The position numbers and the translations under genes are program-made. From contig JAEUWY010000004.1 of NCBI GenBank assembly GCA_022059125.1, positions 2,232,001 to 2,296,000 of the forward strand: 64,000 nt of DNA. The letters are read 5' to 3'. This DNA is from Corynespora cassiicola. Its lineage: Eukaryota; Ascomycota; Dothideomycetes; Pleosporales; Corynesporascaceae. Numbering within the stretch: position 1 is the first letter of the stretch; every line of letters begins with the position of its first letter. This document shows, piece after piece, positions 11,782 through 22,686 of this stretch. The notes under the pieces are model-generated. The model did not search any database and was not told where the DNA came from. It saw only the letters and a program-made list of their open reading frames with translations.

Positions 11782-12730
11782 TGCCATTTAGCAAGCCCTG
11801 ATCTTTTGGAGTTTTTGTAGTACTATCAATCTTTACATCTTACTCTTTTACGTGAAAAAAGATGCATGCAAGTGTTCCTTTGCTACGACCCTGCGTGTAT
11901 CTCTCGGTGCCTTGATAATCATACTACATGACTGCCAGATATTTCCATAGCTAGACATCCTTATAAACCGATACATCGGCGATACTGCTACTCCGCTAGA
12001 TTGGATATGTCTTGGTGAGGTGAGGCACAGTTGCTGTGCCGCTTGTGCTGACCGACCTCAAAATCGTGGTTGCAACCCATTTTCCAGAGCTCATACACCG
12101 CCTACGTTTTACAATACTTCCAAAACTACGAAAATATCGCCCTGGTCGGCCATCTCCGGATACATTTGTGCTATACCCATGGGAAAGCTGAAAGCCTTTC
12201 CTAAGCTCTTTGGCGACCCGGCTCATGCGACTGGGTACGAGCATTGGGCAATAAACCTCTCAGCCAAGACATCTCTCAGTGGAACCCTATCCGAGTCTCA
12301 TGTAACCTCCTATCTTCTTCACGCATGGATAATTTATAGCTCTGGAGGCGATGCTCGTGATGGCGTTTTACTAGATGGCGTTTTTTTGCTGAGCTGGATA
12401 ATTAATACCTTTAGCTTCAATAACCGAGCATTGCAACTGGGTCTCTGATGGCAGCAAAATTTTTAAATATCATCTGAGTACATCCTATGATAGATAGGAA
12501 AGAAGACTACAGCCTAATTCATGCGAAATTGACGTACTTTCTAGAATAACTGTTCTTCCTTTTTATAGGAACTATACGGCTGCTCGAACATGACATTTCA
12601 ATACTGGCACACCATACTCGATGGAAATTGTCCATGTTCACATGATTGAAATACCAAGCGGCGTAAAAAATGCTCAGTTTCTCATATCTCATATCCAAGC
12701 CATGAGCAAGAGCTTTTACATGACAGATCT
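11782..12730. other. Intergenic region with degenerate repeat copy
   Basis: This 949-bp gap separates dioxygenase B from the P450 relic. Open frames here lack motifs and splice logic. The segment 12337-12369 matches 20729-20761 at 29 of 33 positions, and the four differences are all transitions. A second GATGGCGTTTT unit follows at about 12374. The region reads as decayed repetitive sequence rather than gene. Confidence 0.4.
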
Positions 12731-14623
12731 TTAGTCACCACGTCTCTCTATCGTCAACCACAGGGGTACCTTCTCAATCACCATCATTTGATGCAAGGAC
12801 TCCCAGCTAAATGGCCTTTCCATGGTCATCTTCAGTTGAAACTTCCTGATTACTTTGGCTACTATCAATCGCATTTCAGCCCAAGCCAGCGGCTTTCCGA
12901 TACAATTTGTGGGTCCAACATTGAAAGGCTGGCATACTGACAGCTTGTCATTTGTGAATTTTTTCGGTCGTATATCCGTTGGAAGCCACCGCTCGGGTAT
13001 GTATTCCCAGCTCCTCTTGAAATATTTCTCAGAGTGAAAGATAACATGGGGCCTGATACAAATCGATATCTAAAATAATCATCAGCTGCAGGGATTATGT
13101 TAACTTTTGAGTAAGCAAGAACTCACTCCACCTGGAACAAAATGCCCAGCATAAAAGTCTCCCTCTTCGGGTGAAATACGTGGCAGACCTCCAGGAATAG
13201 CGTAGCAAAATCGAAGCGCTTCATTGATAACCGCTTCCAGGAATGGTAAGTTTTTTGTAGATTGAACCGTGATATCACTATCTGATTGAAAAAGGTTTCT
13301 TAACAGTTCAGACAGGTTTTCCTGGCATTTCGGATGAGTTGTAAGCTTATAGAAAACCCCAAGTAAAGTTGTAGTGGCGGCCTCTGACCCGGCGACAAGT
13401 AAAATGGCAAACGTGGATTGGATTTCCCCCAGAGACATCTTATCGGGTGATTTTTCCATGTCTTTCAAGAATGGAGTGACAAGATCTGGTCGTTAGGATT
13501 TCAATTCTCACCGTTGCAATATCTTGTTGTTCGTAAACTCAGTGTGTTCCTTTTGTTTCTTCAATATTTGCTTCGGGATCATATGTTGGAGGAGAAATCG
13601 GGTCAAGGGGAAGAAACTAACTACTGCTGCCAGAACCATGCCCTTGAAAAAGTTGAACAATGTTTTGACCCAAGGATGATAGTCACTTTTTATCACGATT
13701 TAGTTTACCATATTCGTGTATGCGTAGACAATTTCTTACTTTCCTTCAATGCAATAGAAGGATTCCCCTAAGGCCAGGTCTGCAATTATGTCCATAGTGT
13801 AAAAGTTCATCCAGTCAAGAAATTTGACAATTGTTGGTTCTCCAGCTGCCTTTTGAGCATCATAAATCGAATCAAATTTATTCATAACCTTATCTGCGTA
13901 CATCTCTAGTACAATCTCTTGATCGCGCAGAGACTTTTCGTTGAATTATGGGGCAAGCAGGCGTCGCATGCGAGCGCGCACGTGGGTATCGGTTGTCGTG
14001 ACGATGTTTTGGGGCATACCATTGGGAGCTGTATCCATTGAGCATGCCTTTGAATAGGAAAGAAATTTGATTATTCCTCACCCATGTACCATACTGGATC
14101 CTTTCGTGTCTCCTTATGACCAGTTCTGTGCATATAGATATCTCTCCAAGCTTCATCTGTCGCAAATGAAAGCTCATTTGGACCCAAACGTATCACATCT
14201 CCATATTTTTCGTGCATTCTCAACATATCATCATTGAGTTTCCCGCGAAGTAAGGATAAGATGTAGGGCAATCTTGTTGCAGCCCAGAGCTTCGGGCCTG
14301 GATGTTTTGAGAGAGGATGAAGCCACATTCTTCTCACTGCAGTCGCGATCAAGGCCTGCTTTGTTGAATTAATAACATATGTTGCCATGCATCTTCATAG
14401 AATAAACATCATCCAACGGACTTACAGTAATCACGAATATCCCAAGATACAAACTCAACTTGATGAAATTGAGGTTCACAAGGGGATTTTTCATATTTGC
14501 AATCACTTTTCCCAAATAAATCAGTCTATTCTGTGTAATAGAAATAGTTTTGCGTAACAAATGGTATAATTTCGGGGCCAGATAGTCAAATAGTAACAAT
14601 GGTATTGAGGTGGGCGATTGCAA
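12731..14623 (-). pseudogene. Cytochrome P450 relic with three in-frame stops
   Basis: A five-exon P450 can be rebuilt from 14623-14426, 14355-14082, 14028-13740, 13685-13127 and 13069-12731, with every intron in phase (53-71 nt). It has a membrane-anchor helix, HPLSKHPGPKLW, WYMGAPNGMPQN, the I-helix AGSEAATT, ExxR (EALR), the PERW block and the haem loop FNVGPTNCIG. The coding frame is broken by TAA at 13948-13946, TGA at 13510-13508 and TAA at 13495-13493. All three fall within conserved stretches that cannot be removed as introns. The haem loop also lacks the usual Arg (GPTNC rather than GPRNC). CAA to TAA and CGA to TGA changes would explain at least two stops. It belonged to the oxidative cluster but should not make a working enzyme. 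Confidence 0.85.
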
Positions 14624-15669
14624 AGAACATAGATTTCTCTGGGGTTCCGGTGACTAGATGTACCTGCAAGTACTGTGCCGTATAATACTTCTCACTATAG
14701 TGAGGCGTAGTCTAGGCATGGTGATCTGTGCTTACGTTGTGGGATGCATTTTGTGTTTTGTGTGAGAGTCCCCTGCGCTTTCTGTGTCTCGGGTCAATGT
14801 TCGAAGGTAGCCCTTGTGCGTCTGTTCTAGTTCTGCATGTTTTGGAAGAATACATACCCAGCTGCATCGACGATATCAGCACAAATACGGCTGTCCGAGC
14901 TGGTCCACTCGCAATCGATCAATCGTCTTCTCCAGAAAACTAAATCCATGTAATTAGAATGTCCCATTTCAAGGTAGTTAAATGCACCATGTTTCTTGCA
15001 TTGGTTATTGTTTGCGCTTCCATACCGGCAGTCTCCGAGCGGGAGTGGCTGAACTTAAAGGTTTCTCGGGCTCGATAAGTTCAGAAAGGCTCAACTCGGG
15101 AATCCTTCTATCAAAATTATTTACAGTAATATATATTGAGGTGATGCTGTTTGCGATGGTGCTCGTTCGTGAGGGTGACTCAGGAGAGCCTGTTCAGGAC
15201 TGTTGTTCGGGACCTCTTGGCGTCAGGCTAATGATTTAACTTGATACTTGTTCTCTATTGTTTGGTTTCAGATTAATAACAACTAAATCACCTGTTTTCT
15301 AAGTATAGAGGTGTGTTCAGCACAACGACATCACGAGGTTCGGGGTCCATAGGTTTAGGTCATCACGTGATTTCCCCCATCCGTATAGAGTGTGCCAAAA
15401 GGCAGCGGTGTCCATTCAGGTTGAATTGAAAAGGCTCCGGATGATTCGGATGCTCAAATTCTATTCAATTTAGCGTTCATGTCTCATTCGTTCATCGCTG
15501 GGCCCCTCACTCCAAGAGCTCGAGAGCTCTCATGATCCACGTTGGACCCCGCCTTTGGTGGCGCCAACAATGTCATCATCCCACTTAAAGAGGCCCATCG
15601 CTGAAATTCAAAATTACATACCCTCTTCATTCCCCATCACACCATTCAGTACTATTATCAAGATTCGCC
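14624..15669. other. AT-rich gene-poor stretch
   Basis: Only short open frames without motifs are visible in this 1-kb stretch. It marks the start of the AT-rich island that runs to about 22.8 kb. The end of it (15,560-15,669) is pyrimidine-rich and probably is the promoter and leader of the small gene starting at 15670. Confidence 0.35.
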
Positions 15670-16150
15670 ATGACAAGGTAAATTCCACCAGAATTTGCTA
15701 TCCACACCAATCGCAGTCGCAATGCTATACCTTTCAAGCCAAAAAGACGTAAAACTAAGCAGTTGCTAGTGAGCAAGATTACGATGCAATGGTCTCAGGG
15801 ACCAAAATAGAGCCACTTGAATCTCCCGTAAAAACACATTTCCCTCACACCGATCACGGCGTTGTAGGCGAGGACTACGACATCGATCACACACACATTG
15901 CTCCTCTCGACAGCCCAATCAAAGGTCAGCTGACTAGAATGCTAATTTATATTTTCTTCTCGTTCTTCAACCTTCCCTACACCTGTTTCCGCTAATCTGC
16001 TCATGTCCTTGGTAACATTGTTGGCCAGAGCATCACCGGACCCTGTCACAATCTGACGGCGACGGAGGTGTCGTTCGCGAAGAGGATTCTCAAGAGACGA
16101 AAATGGCTCCGATGAAATCTGATCTGAAGCAGCCGCCAAAAAAGGCATAA
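15670..16150 (+). CDS. Small disordered protein, three exons, novel
   Basis: A 94-residue protein assembled from an 8-nt first exon (15670-15677), 15770-15924 and 16029-16150. Introns are 92 and 104 nt; each has a CTAA-type branch site and an AG acceptor, and all phases fit. The protein is very hydrophilic, rich in Asp, His, Lys and Pro, with no signal peptide or membrane helix. It contains an internal repeat: IEPLESPVK near residue 16 and IAPLDSPIK near residue 46, with His-rich linkers between. It ends in a basic KQPPKKA tail. I do not recognise a family. The model rests on splice logic and composition only; the GTCAGC donor of intron 2 is weak. Confidence 0.5.
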
Positions 16151-16865
16151 GCTGCGGGTTTTTGGCTGCTCTGCCGATACACAAATGTTCGGATCAAACT
16201 TTATTCAGCCCAGCTGCAACTTGACGATTCTTTCCTACTCAAATTGACACAGCCAATATCTCTGATTCCTTTCTAAAACCTTTCATCTAATTATCGTCTC
16301 GGTATCGAATACTATCACTGATAACTCTAATGGGTTTCACTACGTGATCTAAGACTAATCGCTTGCATATTCTTCTCGTTGACCCTTTCTTTTGGCACCA
16401 AGAAATGTAATCACCACAAGAAAATTTCTGTAATCAATTATAATTCTTTAAATATCGGGAATCATGAGACCTGATACCCATGGGATGGTCTGCACAATGA
16501 TTCTACAGACAGCTGAAAGCCGCCAAGCGACGCTATCGCGGATATGGGGTAACCTTGATACTAAAAATAGGACAATTCATCGTACTATCGCGTTGCAACG
16601 CGACTACGAATACGCTTCTCAATTTCGGAATCTCGAAGCGGTAGTGGCGCTGGATACGGGCCGGTGCCCAATAGATGTTGCATCATTTGGTAGATCGCAA
16701 TATTGGCCATCGTGTCGGCGTACACGCGACTCAGTCTTTGGAAGCATTTAGTTCGACCCGAATTGCTATAAATGCAAGGCTATCTGTAAGGAAATCAAGA
16801 AGTTAGTCTGCCTCTTCATTCCCTGAGCATCATTTTATCTGCTTGATCTGCTTTCAAAAATCATC
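16151..16865. other. AT-rich intergenic stretch before the secreted-protein gene
   Basis: Nothing coding is convincing here. A 95-codon open frame at 16464-16751 lacks motifs, and its composition resembles the surroundings. The last 120 bases contain the ATAAATGC and CTTCATTCCCTG stretches expected of the promoter and leader of the gene at 16866. Confidence 0.3.
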
Positions 16866-17502
16866 ATGCATACTATCGGTGCTTTCTGCCTTCTTGGAAT
16901 AATCATTCCCATCTTCGCAACACCGACGAGTGACTACTGTAAAGAAAGTCACAAGTATATTGCTCGATACGATGATCTGCCATTCGTCGAACCTGGTCCA
17001 AATCCGATTCCTTCCGGCTACAACGGGCTAAGCTACACCACTTTCCAGGTCGATCAATACGATGGCTTCATTCCACCAACATCTGGGAATCAATGGACAA
17101 TGGCTTTCGGTGGAAGTGGCAATATATCGGTTCCTGACCAGTAAGCACGTCGCATCAAGCACTAAAGACAGATTTTCTGACATCAGAAGAAACTCCAAGC
17201 AAGTCTTCCAGCTTGAATCCTTCTCTTATGCCTGTAGCTCCGGGATTCCTCAGCCTGAATGTGCTATCAGTATTTGGGGATGGAAACGAGGTGGAAATGT
17301 CATAAAGCGAATCATAACATTTCCTCAGCTTGATCCGGGCCACCCAATAGAGGATTTTAAGATGAATAGAACCACGTTCTCTAGAGAATGGCGCGATCTT
17401 AAGAGTATTGGATTCAGTATTGCAAGAGCTGATAATGGTGGAGACATGTTTGGAGGCCTCGCTTTGGATGATGTCAAATACACTGTCTATTCTAAATGCT
17501 GA
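16866..17502 (+). CDS. Predicted secreted protein, 196 residues, effector-like
   Basis: Exons 16866-17140 and 17187-17502 join across a 46-nt intron in phase. Residues 1-19 form a clean signal peptide (Met, short polar, then GAFCLLGIIIPIFA with an ATP cleavage region). The mature chain of about 177 residues has four cysteines, many aromatic residues and a beta-rich look (YNGLSYTTFQVDQYDGF, ISIWGWKRGG, GGLALDDVKY). No catalytic motif is apparent. Small size, secretion, few cysteines and placement in an AT-rich, gene-poor island are typical of fungal secreted effectors or orphan surface proteins. Function is unknown, and its origin by transfer cannot be judged. Confidence 0.75.
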
Positions 17503-19565
17503 ACAAAGGAATCTCAATAGCTTAGATCAAACACTTGAGTACGAATATATGTGATCTGATCACTATCAGAAAATAAATCGCCACTGTGACTACATAAGCT
17601 GAATGTCGAATTGGTCGAGTAGAACTGAGAAGCCCCTACATGCATTGACAGTCAAGGCTGTCGCGCGATCTGCGCACGGTGGACTAGCGAGTAGGTTTCG
17701 TGATGTCCCCTGTAACAGGTGGAAGGATCTCGCTTAGTATGCCCGTCCCCCTGAATTTATGAAACACTGCGCTATGAGCACCTGGGGCCTGTTTCAAGCG
17801 TTAGCACGTGACTCTGCTTATCTTGGCTGCGTGCGTGGCCAGGTGTATTACAGCCCTACTACCAGGGAGGTACCAAGTAATCATTAGTATATCGCAAAAC
17901 ATTACGTCTTGTAAGCTTCACATTTACAAAATTATAAATCTAGTGAAATTATTGAACCTAAGACTGTCTTGTCACCCATGCCACCCATGCCACATGTGAA
18001 TTGAGCAAAACTCAATTGATTTACACTAATTGGTAGATTGTCACGTGATATAACACTTTTGATGCGACCCTTACCGGGGAGATATTCTAAATATTGTAGC
18101 TTGAACTGTCGAATGATGATCTGGTTTGAAAAGTGAGGCTAAGGTGGCTGAGCTGGCGGAAAAAACATGCAATGGGAACAGATATTCATCCAGAGATGCA
18201 TAAAGGGAAATACACTCGTAGCGCTTACATAAATTCTCCGCAGAACGGACTTTCTTTCTGGCGCCTAGCCCCAGCAACAGGGGCTTTGTTAAAGATCCGA
18301 AGGAAAGCTCGGAAGCGCTTTTGGTCAACTCTTATACTAGTCTGTGCTCTCTGCTCGCACATCCCCAGTAATGGCGTGGGCGTGTTTGTGCATGCGAACA
18401 ATGCAATCAGAGCTATATCGCATGGCATATTGATCCTATCACCGGCTTTCTACTTCTATTATATGGGGCCTGAAAAAAATTCACCTGATTCATCCCTTTC
18501 CAGTTGAAACAGGAACTTGAACACCAGTCAACGTTCTTGTCTATCTCGGCTTCTCTCACTGGCAGAAGAGGCTCGAGTAGCCTAGAATAGCATGTAATGT
18601 CAATCATCTTGCACAATCGTCAGGGAATTATCTACGATTGGCTTATATTATATTCAATAATCGCAATGTACAGTGTTTAATCAGCATATCTCAACGGCAG
18701 ACTCTAGCTACTAAAATAAATCCCGTTCGCACAATCTTCAGAATATTCCTATGTGAGATCAATAACAGAAGTTAATGTAGAATCTAAAACATCTTCTTAT
18801 TAATTTGAATTCACAGCAAGCTATTAATGCATCTCTTTTACAATTAGTTTAGTACTATGTATTCCGGCAGGGCACGGAAGGGTCTCTAAAATCTAAACTG
18901 ACCGCTATTTCTCCATATACTATCAGCCTCCATCTCATTTACATGATGATATTAATACCTACTATAAAGTTATGTTCCTTCCACAAAAAATGGAATTGAA
19001 TAAGCTGCAGGCCATCGTTATCTATGCGGCGCGTTAACCACTTTAGAAGAGGATGAGACAAACGTACCACTAGAATATTAATTCAGGCTTTAATATTTTG
19101 TTTTATTGGCTCCGGAATGTGGCTTATCGGTCTCAATCCCAACGCACCTGATTTGGGAAACCATCGATGGATTGAGCCAGCTGATTTCTGAGAGTATATT
19201 TATGTATCCAAATTTGACTGCAGGCATCCGTCCAAACAAGTTAATCAGATGACAGGATTGGATCGAAGGATTAATGTGGCCCCTCTGACCAAACATGCGA
19301 ACCTCCCCACACAAGAAATGCGCTCGTAGCTAGAGCTGATGACGCTAGACATTCCTAGTCCAGGTCAAGCATGAGTTTTGTAGACCCCACTCGGAGTCCA
19401 AGTTGTAGGATTGAGCTAAAGCCACGAGACCTGTAACAAAAAGAGCTAACTGGGGCGGGGCCAGACCGCGCTGAGGTAGATGGGCACAAGTATAAAGCAA
19501 AAGGGTTGGACTGCAGCACTGTCACTACAAAACTGCTTGGTATAATTCATAAAATCTCATACAAG
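17503..19565. other. AT-rich gene desert
   Basis: Two kilobases with no supportable gene. Open frames on both strands near 18,071-18,507 mirror one another and have no motif, so neither was kept. The duplicated CCCATGCCA at about 17,976-17,993 is the only local repeat noticed. Runs of TA-rich sequence between 18,600 and 19,000 suggest old, mutated repetitive DNA. Confidence 0.35.
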
Positions 19566-19932
19566 ATGATTCCACCGTTGTCCTTCTGTTATGCACACAT
19601 TACACTTGTCAAAGATGAAGGCGTGTGTGCCACATGCGATGCTATCAGAAGTCATCAAGTTCGCCAAACCTATGAGCAAGCCTGGTATGTTTTCTCTACG
19701 TTCTATCAAAATTTCCATCACTGATATCTCATAGGAATCGTTCTATCGAGGTATTTCACGTCCATTTCTGACAGTGTATCTGACTGGCATGCCCTATTGG
19801 TGCTGACATCTCAACAAGACACCAGCTCAGTCATCCTCGCAAGCATCAAACGGGGGCACAGCAGCTGGACAAACAAATACTTCGCAGGCTTCTCAAGCAG
19901 GCCATGCATCGACATCTGGAGCGGAGAAATAG
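19566..19932 (+). CDS. Possible 78-residue protein with CxxC and Ser/Gln-rich tail
   Basis: Tentative three-exon model: 19566-19684, 19735-19750 and 19831-19932, with introns of 50 and 80 nt in phase. The N-terminal part has a CATC (CxxC) motif followed by an amphipathic stretch. The last exon encodes a low-complexity tail rich in Ser, Gln, Ala and Gly that stops at TAG 19930-19932. The tail is unlike random translation of AT-rich DNA, which is the main reason to list it. A different acceptor (AG at 19825) would give a longer, basic alternative C terminus. No homologue recognised. Confidence 0.3.
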
Positions 19933-20149
19933 TCTTAGTCAGATAATGGAAACATGAGACGATCGATTGGATGCATGTGGTCTGTGCGTCGAAACATAGG
20001 AGAATTCCTGAGGCAAGGCTAGGGAGTTTCGTGTCCTAGACTAGTTATGAACATAGCCAATTGCATTTTGTCTTTTAGTTGGAATGCGCTGTTTTGTTGT
20101 CCAACGCAGAAAAATCTTACTTGTAAAGTTGGTTATGAACTACATAAAA

Positions 20150-20635
20150 TTAATGATAATCTGATCTCCTGTATAAAAGCGACTCAGAGGTAGGATAATC
20201 ATTTTTTTCTTTCCAGATTCGATCATCTGTCGTATTCTGGTGTGAAAAGCTAGTTGATTGGGGGCCAGTGGCAGACCGTTTCACGGGCCTTGGCGCCCGG
20301 AGTACATGCAAAGGCCACCTCGTAAGATTTTGCCACTTTATGCAGCTTACCATGTAAACGTGCATTAGCCAAAGCTTTGCGTAATCATGTCTTACACACT
20401 CTGGGTGTTCTTCGAAGTATGGACGAGTGTTCCACAAAACCTGGTAACCACGTGGACAATTCCCAGGTATAGCCGGCGCCATCAATGACATTCCTGGCAT
20501 AATCGGGCCAAAATAATAAGAAAGCGGTGAAAATCCTCCCTCCAACCGGAATCTTCTCCGATTGTCCGCTAATACGAAATAAACGCTGCCCAGCGACCCT
20601 AAAGTCATCTTCGGTAACCAATGTGCTCTTGCCAT
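20150..20635 (-). CDS. Orphan open reading frame, 161 residues
   Basis: An uninterrupted frame starting at ATG 20635. Its first two thirds look protein-like: tryptophan- and tyrosine-rich with CP, PYFEEHPECV and LWLMHVYM segments, including a block of small and aromatic residues. The last 60 residues look random. A GTAAGC at the LWLMHVYM segment could be a donor, but the only acceptor that rescues a frame gives a 32-nt intron, too short. It could be the last exon of a gene starting further right, or a relic. No family recognised. Confidence 0.3.
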   Translation of the reverse strand: MARAHWLPKMTLGSLGSVYFVLADNRRRFRLEGGFSPLSYYFGPIMPGMSLMAPAIPGNCPRGYQVLWNTRPYFEEHPECVRHDYAKLWLMHVYMVSCIKWQNLTRWPLHVLRAPRPVKRSATGPQSTSFSHQNTTDDRIWKEKNDYPTSESLLYRRSDYH

Positions 20636-21345
20636 ATAATCAGTCAAATATCCACAACTCCTTTGTTGATTTTAGTTCATTTTAGTGCACATTAGAATCC
20701 TATCTGGTAAATCAACAAGCTAGATCAGTAGCTCTGGAGGTGATGTTCGTAATGGTGTTTTGCTGAGCGACAGAACCGTGGTTTCAAGCCTCAACCTCAA
20801 CGAAATGGACGACTGAGATAAAATGACTTCCGCAATGCGTACTGATCTTCTCTTATTCATCCAACCAGCATGGCAATCCCGTACTTGGACCAAAGGCCTA
20901 CTTCAGCTAGATCAGTAGCTTACAACGATTGGACAACAACGTCAGGCACTTTTGTCAAATGTTTAGCTCTATGTGGAGCTTCTAATGAAAAGAAAGCGGT
21001 AATGAATAAACCGTCTGATAATTTAGTTGTTACTTCATTTTCAAAGGATATAGTAGCAGAAAAAATTCACTAGCTCCTTTGTTACACATAGGTTCTAAAC
21101 TCTAGTCCCTAGACATACCCCCTTCACAGTCTCTTATGTATCAAACAGGATTGTGTGAATATTGATACATCTCCCTACTTTTTACTACTTATATTAACAT
21201 GGAACGCCAAGGGAACAACCTCTATTGTGATAAATTTTGTACTTGAACCCCGTGGTTAATGCATGTCAGATCTCAAGAGATCCTGTTCAATAGCATCGTT
21301 CAAAAAAGCTCTATTTTCCACTGATATCCTACATCGCCTGATAAT
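20636..21345. other. AT-rich intergenic stretch with second degenerate repeat copy
   Basis: Contains 20729-20761, the partner of 12337-12369; the two differ only by C/T and G/A changes. The phrase AGCTAGATCAGTAGCT occurs at 20718 and nearly again at 20898. Short open frames at 20870-21073 have no support. Confidence 0.35.
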
Positions 21346-22112
21346 ATGGCTACTAATGTAGAGATGAGCAAAGCTGTCCCGAGGCTGATATCCGAAATCA
21401 AGACAACATCCGAGTATATCGATCGATACAGCGGCTACATACCAAAGTGGATCGATATAATTGAGAATGACATCGTCCACTCGTCATCAGAAGACGCTTC
21501 GCGCGTCAGGTCCCTCACGTCTCTTTTATCTCGGAACAAAGAGATACGAACATTGCTGGCAGAAAAAACCAGTATGCAGGTTCTGAGAGAGATTGCAGTC
21601 AAACTTGATGATTATACCCTTAGCATTCTCAACCATATCAATAGCATTCCTGGATTCTTTGTAACCTTTACCAAAGCTGGAGCCCCAAGTCCTCCTCGGG
21701 ATCAACAAGCTCACCTTGATATCTATGTAAATACCAGAGCAGCAAAACATACTATCCGAGACTTTCGCGCGTCTGGCTGGTCATGGGTTCTGCATAACAA
21801 TTTGAACAGTCTACTGCATGACCTTGGGTTGAGAAGACCGATAGGGCTAGGACCATATTGCTTGATGCCAGGTGCAGGGCAGAGGCTGAGATCGCGGCTA
21901 TCTGGATGTTCTACTTTTTTCGACTTTTGAGGAATAGCGATGGTGTAGCACATTCTCAGGAAAAACATGATCGGGTGTTTGATGATAAAGACGACAGCCG
22001 GGTCCGAGAAATTTTCAAGACGAAGGCTCTAGCTTGTCAAAACGGTTCAAAAGTCTCTTCGGGTTCTTTGTTGAACAATGCCATAAGGTTTTTCCATCTA
22101 TGTCGTAGCTAA
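21346..22112 (+). CDS. Orphan helical protein, two-exon model
   Basis: The first exon starts at ATG 21346 and encodes a helical, charged chain with heptad-like Leu/Ile spacing (about 127 residues). Unspliced, the frame stops at 21928-21930. A GTAAAT donor at 21727 and an AG at 21835-21836 (or 21832-21833) join it in phase to an exon ending at 22112. That gives about 218 residues and a plausible second half (ILLDARCRAEAEIAAIW). The alternative is a frameshift in an older gene. There is no signal peptide, and no domain is recognised. AT-rich codon use matches the surrounding island. Confidence 0.4.
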
Positions 22113-22308
22113 TTGGGAACTCACCAGCCGTTGGCGTTGCATTGTAATGCTTTACGCACCCAACTGAAATTGATTGTATACTCACTACTTATTGTATTGG
22201 AACCACTAATTATCATGAATATACCTTATAAATCTACCTTAATTTACCAATTTTGGAGGACGCCATTCAAACTTGAGCATCAAGTCCTCCCAAGATAAAA
22301 ACCATACC

Positions 22309-22686
22309 ATGGAGTCTCACGGTATTACATATCAGTATCTTACAGAGTTTTGGGATTCATACCAAGAAGTTCTTGATAAATCCTGTGATTTCTTGGACAT
22401 GACCAATCTGATTATGGACAGATGCGAGCGGGGAGTCTCCAGCAAGACTGAGCAGCAGGCTATATGCATGGAAGCTATAGAGCTATCTAACCGAGAGGAA
22501 AATCGATGCAATAGGTGGCGCGCCAAGTATCACTGGCTTTTGTCTGCAGATCCAGCAACGTTCCCAAGGCAAGTAACCAGGCTTTCGAATATGCCATCCA
22601 GAAAAGAGTTGGATGATGTTGAAAAGAGGCTCACGAAATTCATCAAGACTGTGCGGCACTTTAAGTCCGCCTTTGATTTAGAGTAA
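22309..22686 (+). CDS. Orphan 125-residue helical protein
   Basis: Starts at an ATG in a good fungal context (ACCATGG). The chain is acidic-basic mixed, mostly helical, with MSSKT-type polar links and a CNRWRAKYHW aromatic block. A GTAAAG directly over the stop codon could act as a donor and reach the exon at 22,867 in phase (GA|A, making ..DLEIDILPF..). If so, this and the next gene would be one. No homologue recognised. Confidence 0.4.
   Translation: MESHGITYQYLTEFWDSYQEVLDKSCDFLDMTNLIMDRCERGVSSKTEQQAICMEAIELSNREENRCNRWRAKYHWLLSADPATFPRQVTRLSNMPSRKELDDVEKRLTKFIKTVRHFKSAFDLE

Noticed and set aside
12020..12448. 142-codon plus-strand frame
   Set aside because: Contains the degenerate repeat copy and no motif; an overlapping minus-strand frame is equally open.
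13490..13515. A 26-nt intron removing two of the P450 stop codons
   Set aside because: Too short for any known fungal spliceosomal intron, and it puts the downstream conserved I-helix exon out of frame.
14982..15239. Possible third copy of the 33-bp repeat around 15,137-15,165
   Set aside because: Only a loose match (GAGGTGATG...GATGGTG) with indels; not enough to call it the same element.
18071..18507. Opposing open frames of 85 and 124 codons
   Set aside because: They overlap on both strands, start at non-ATG or weak sites and show no motif or splice continuity.
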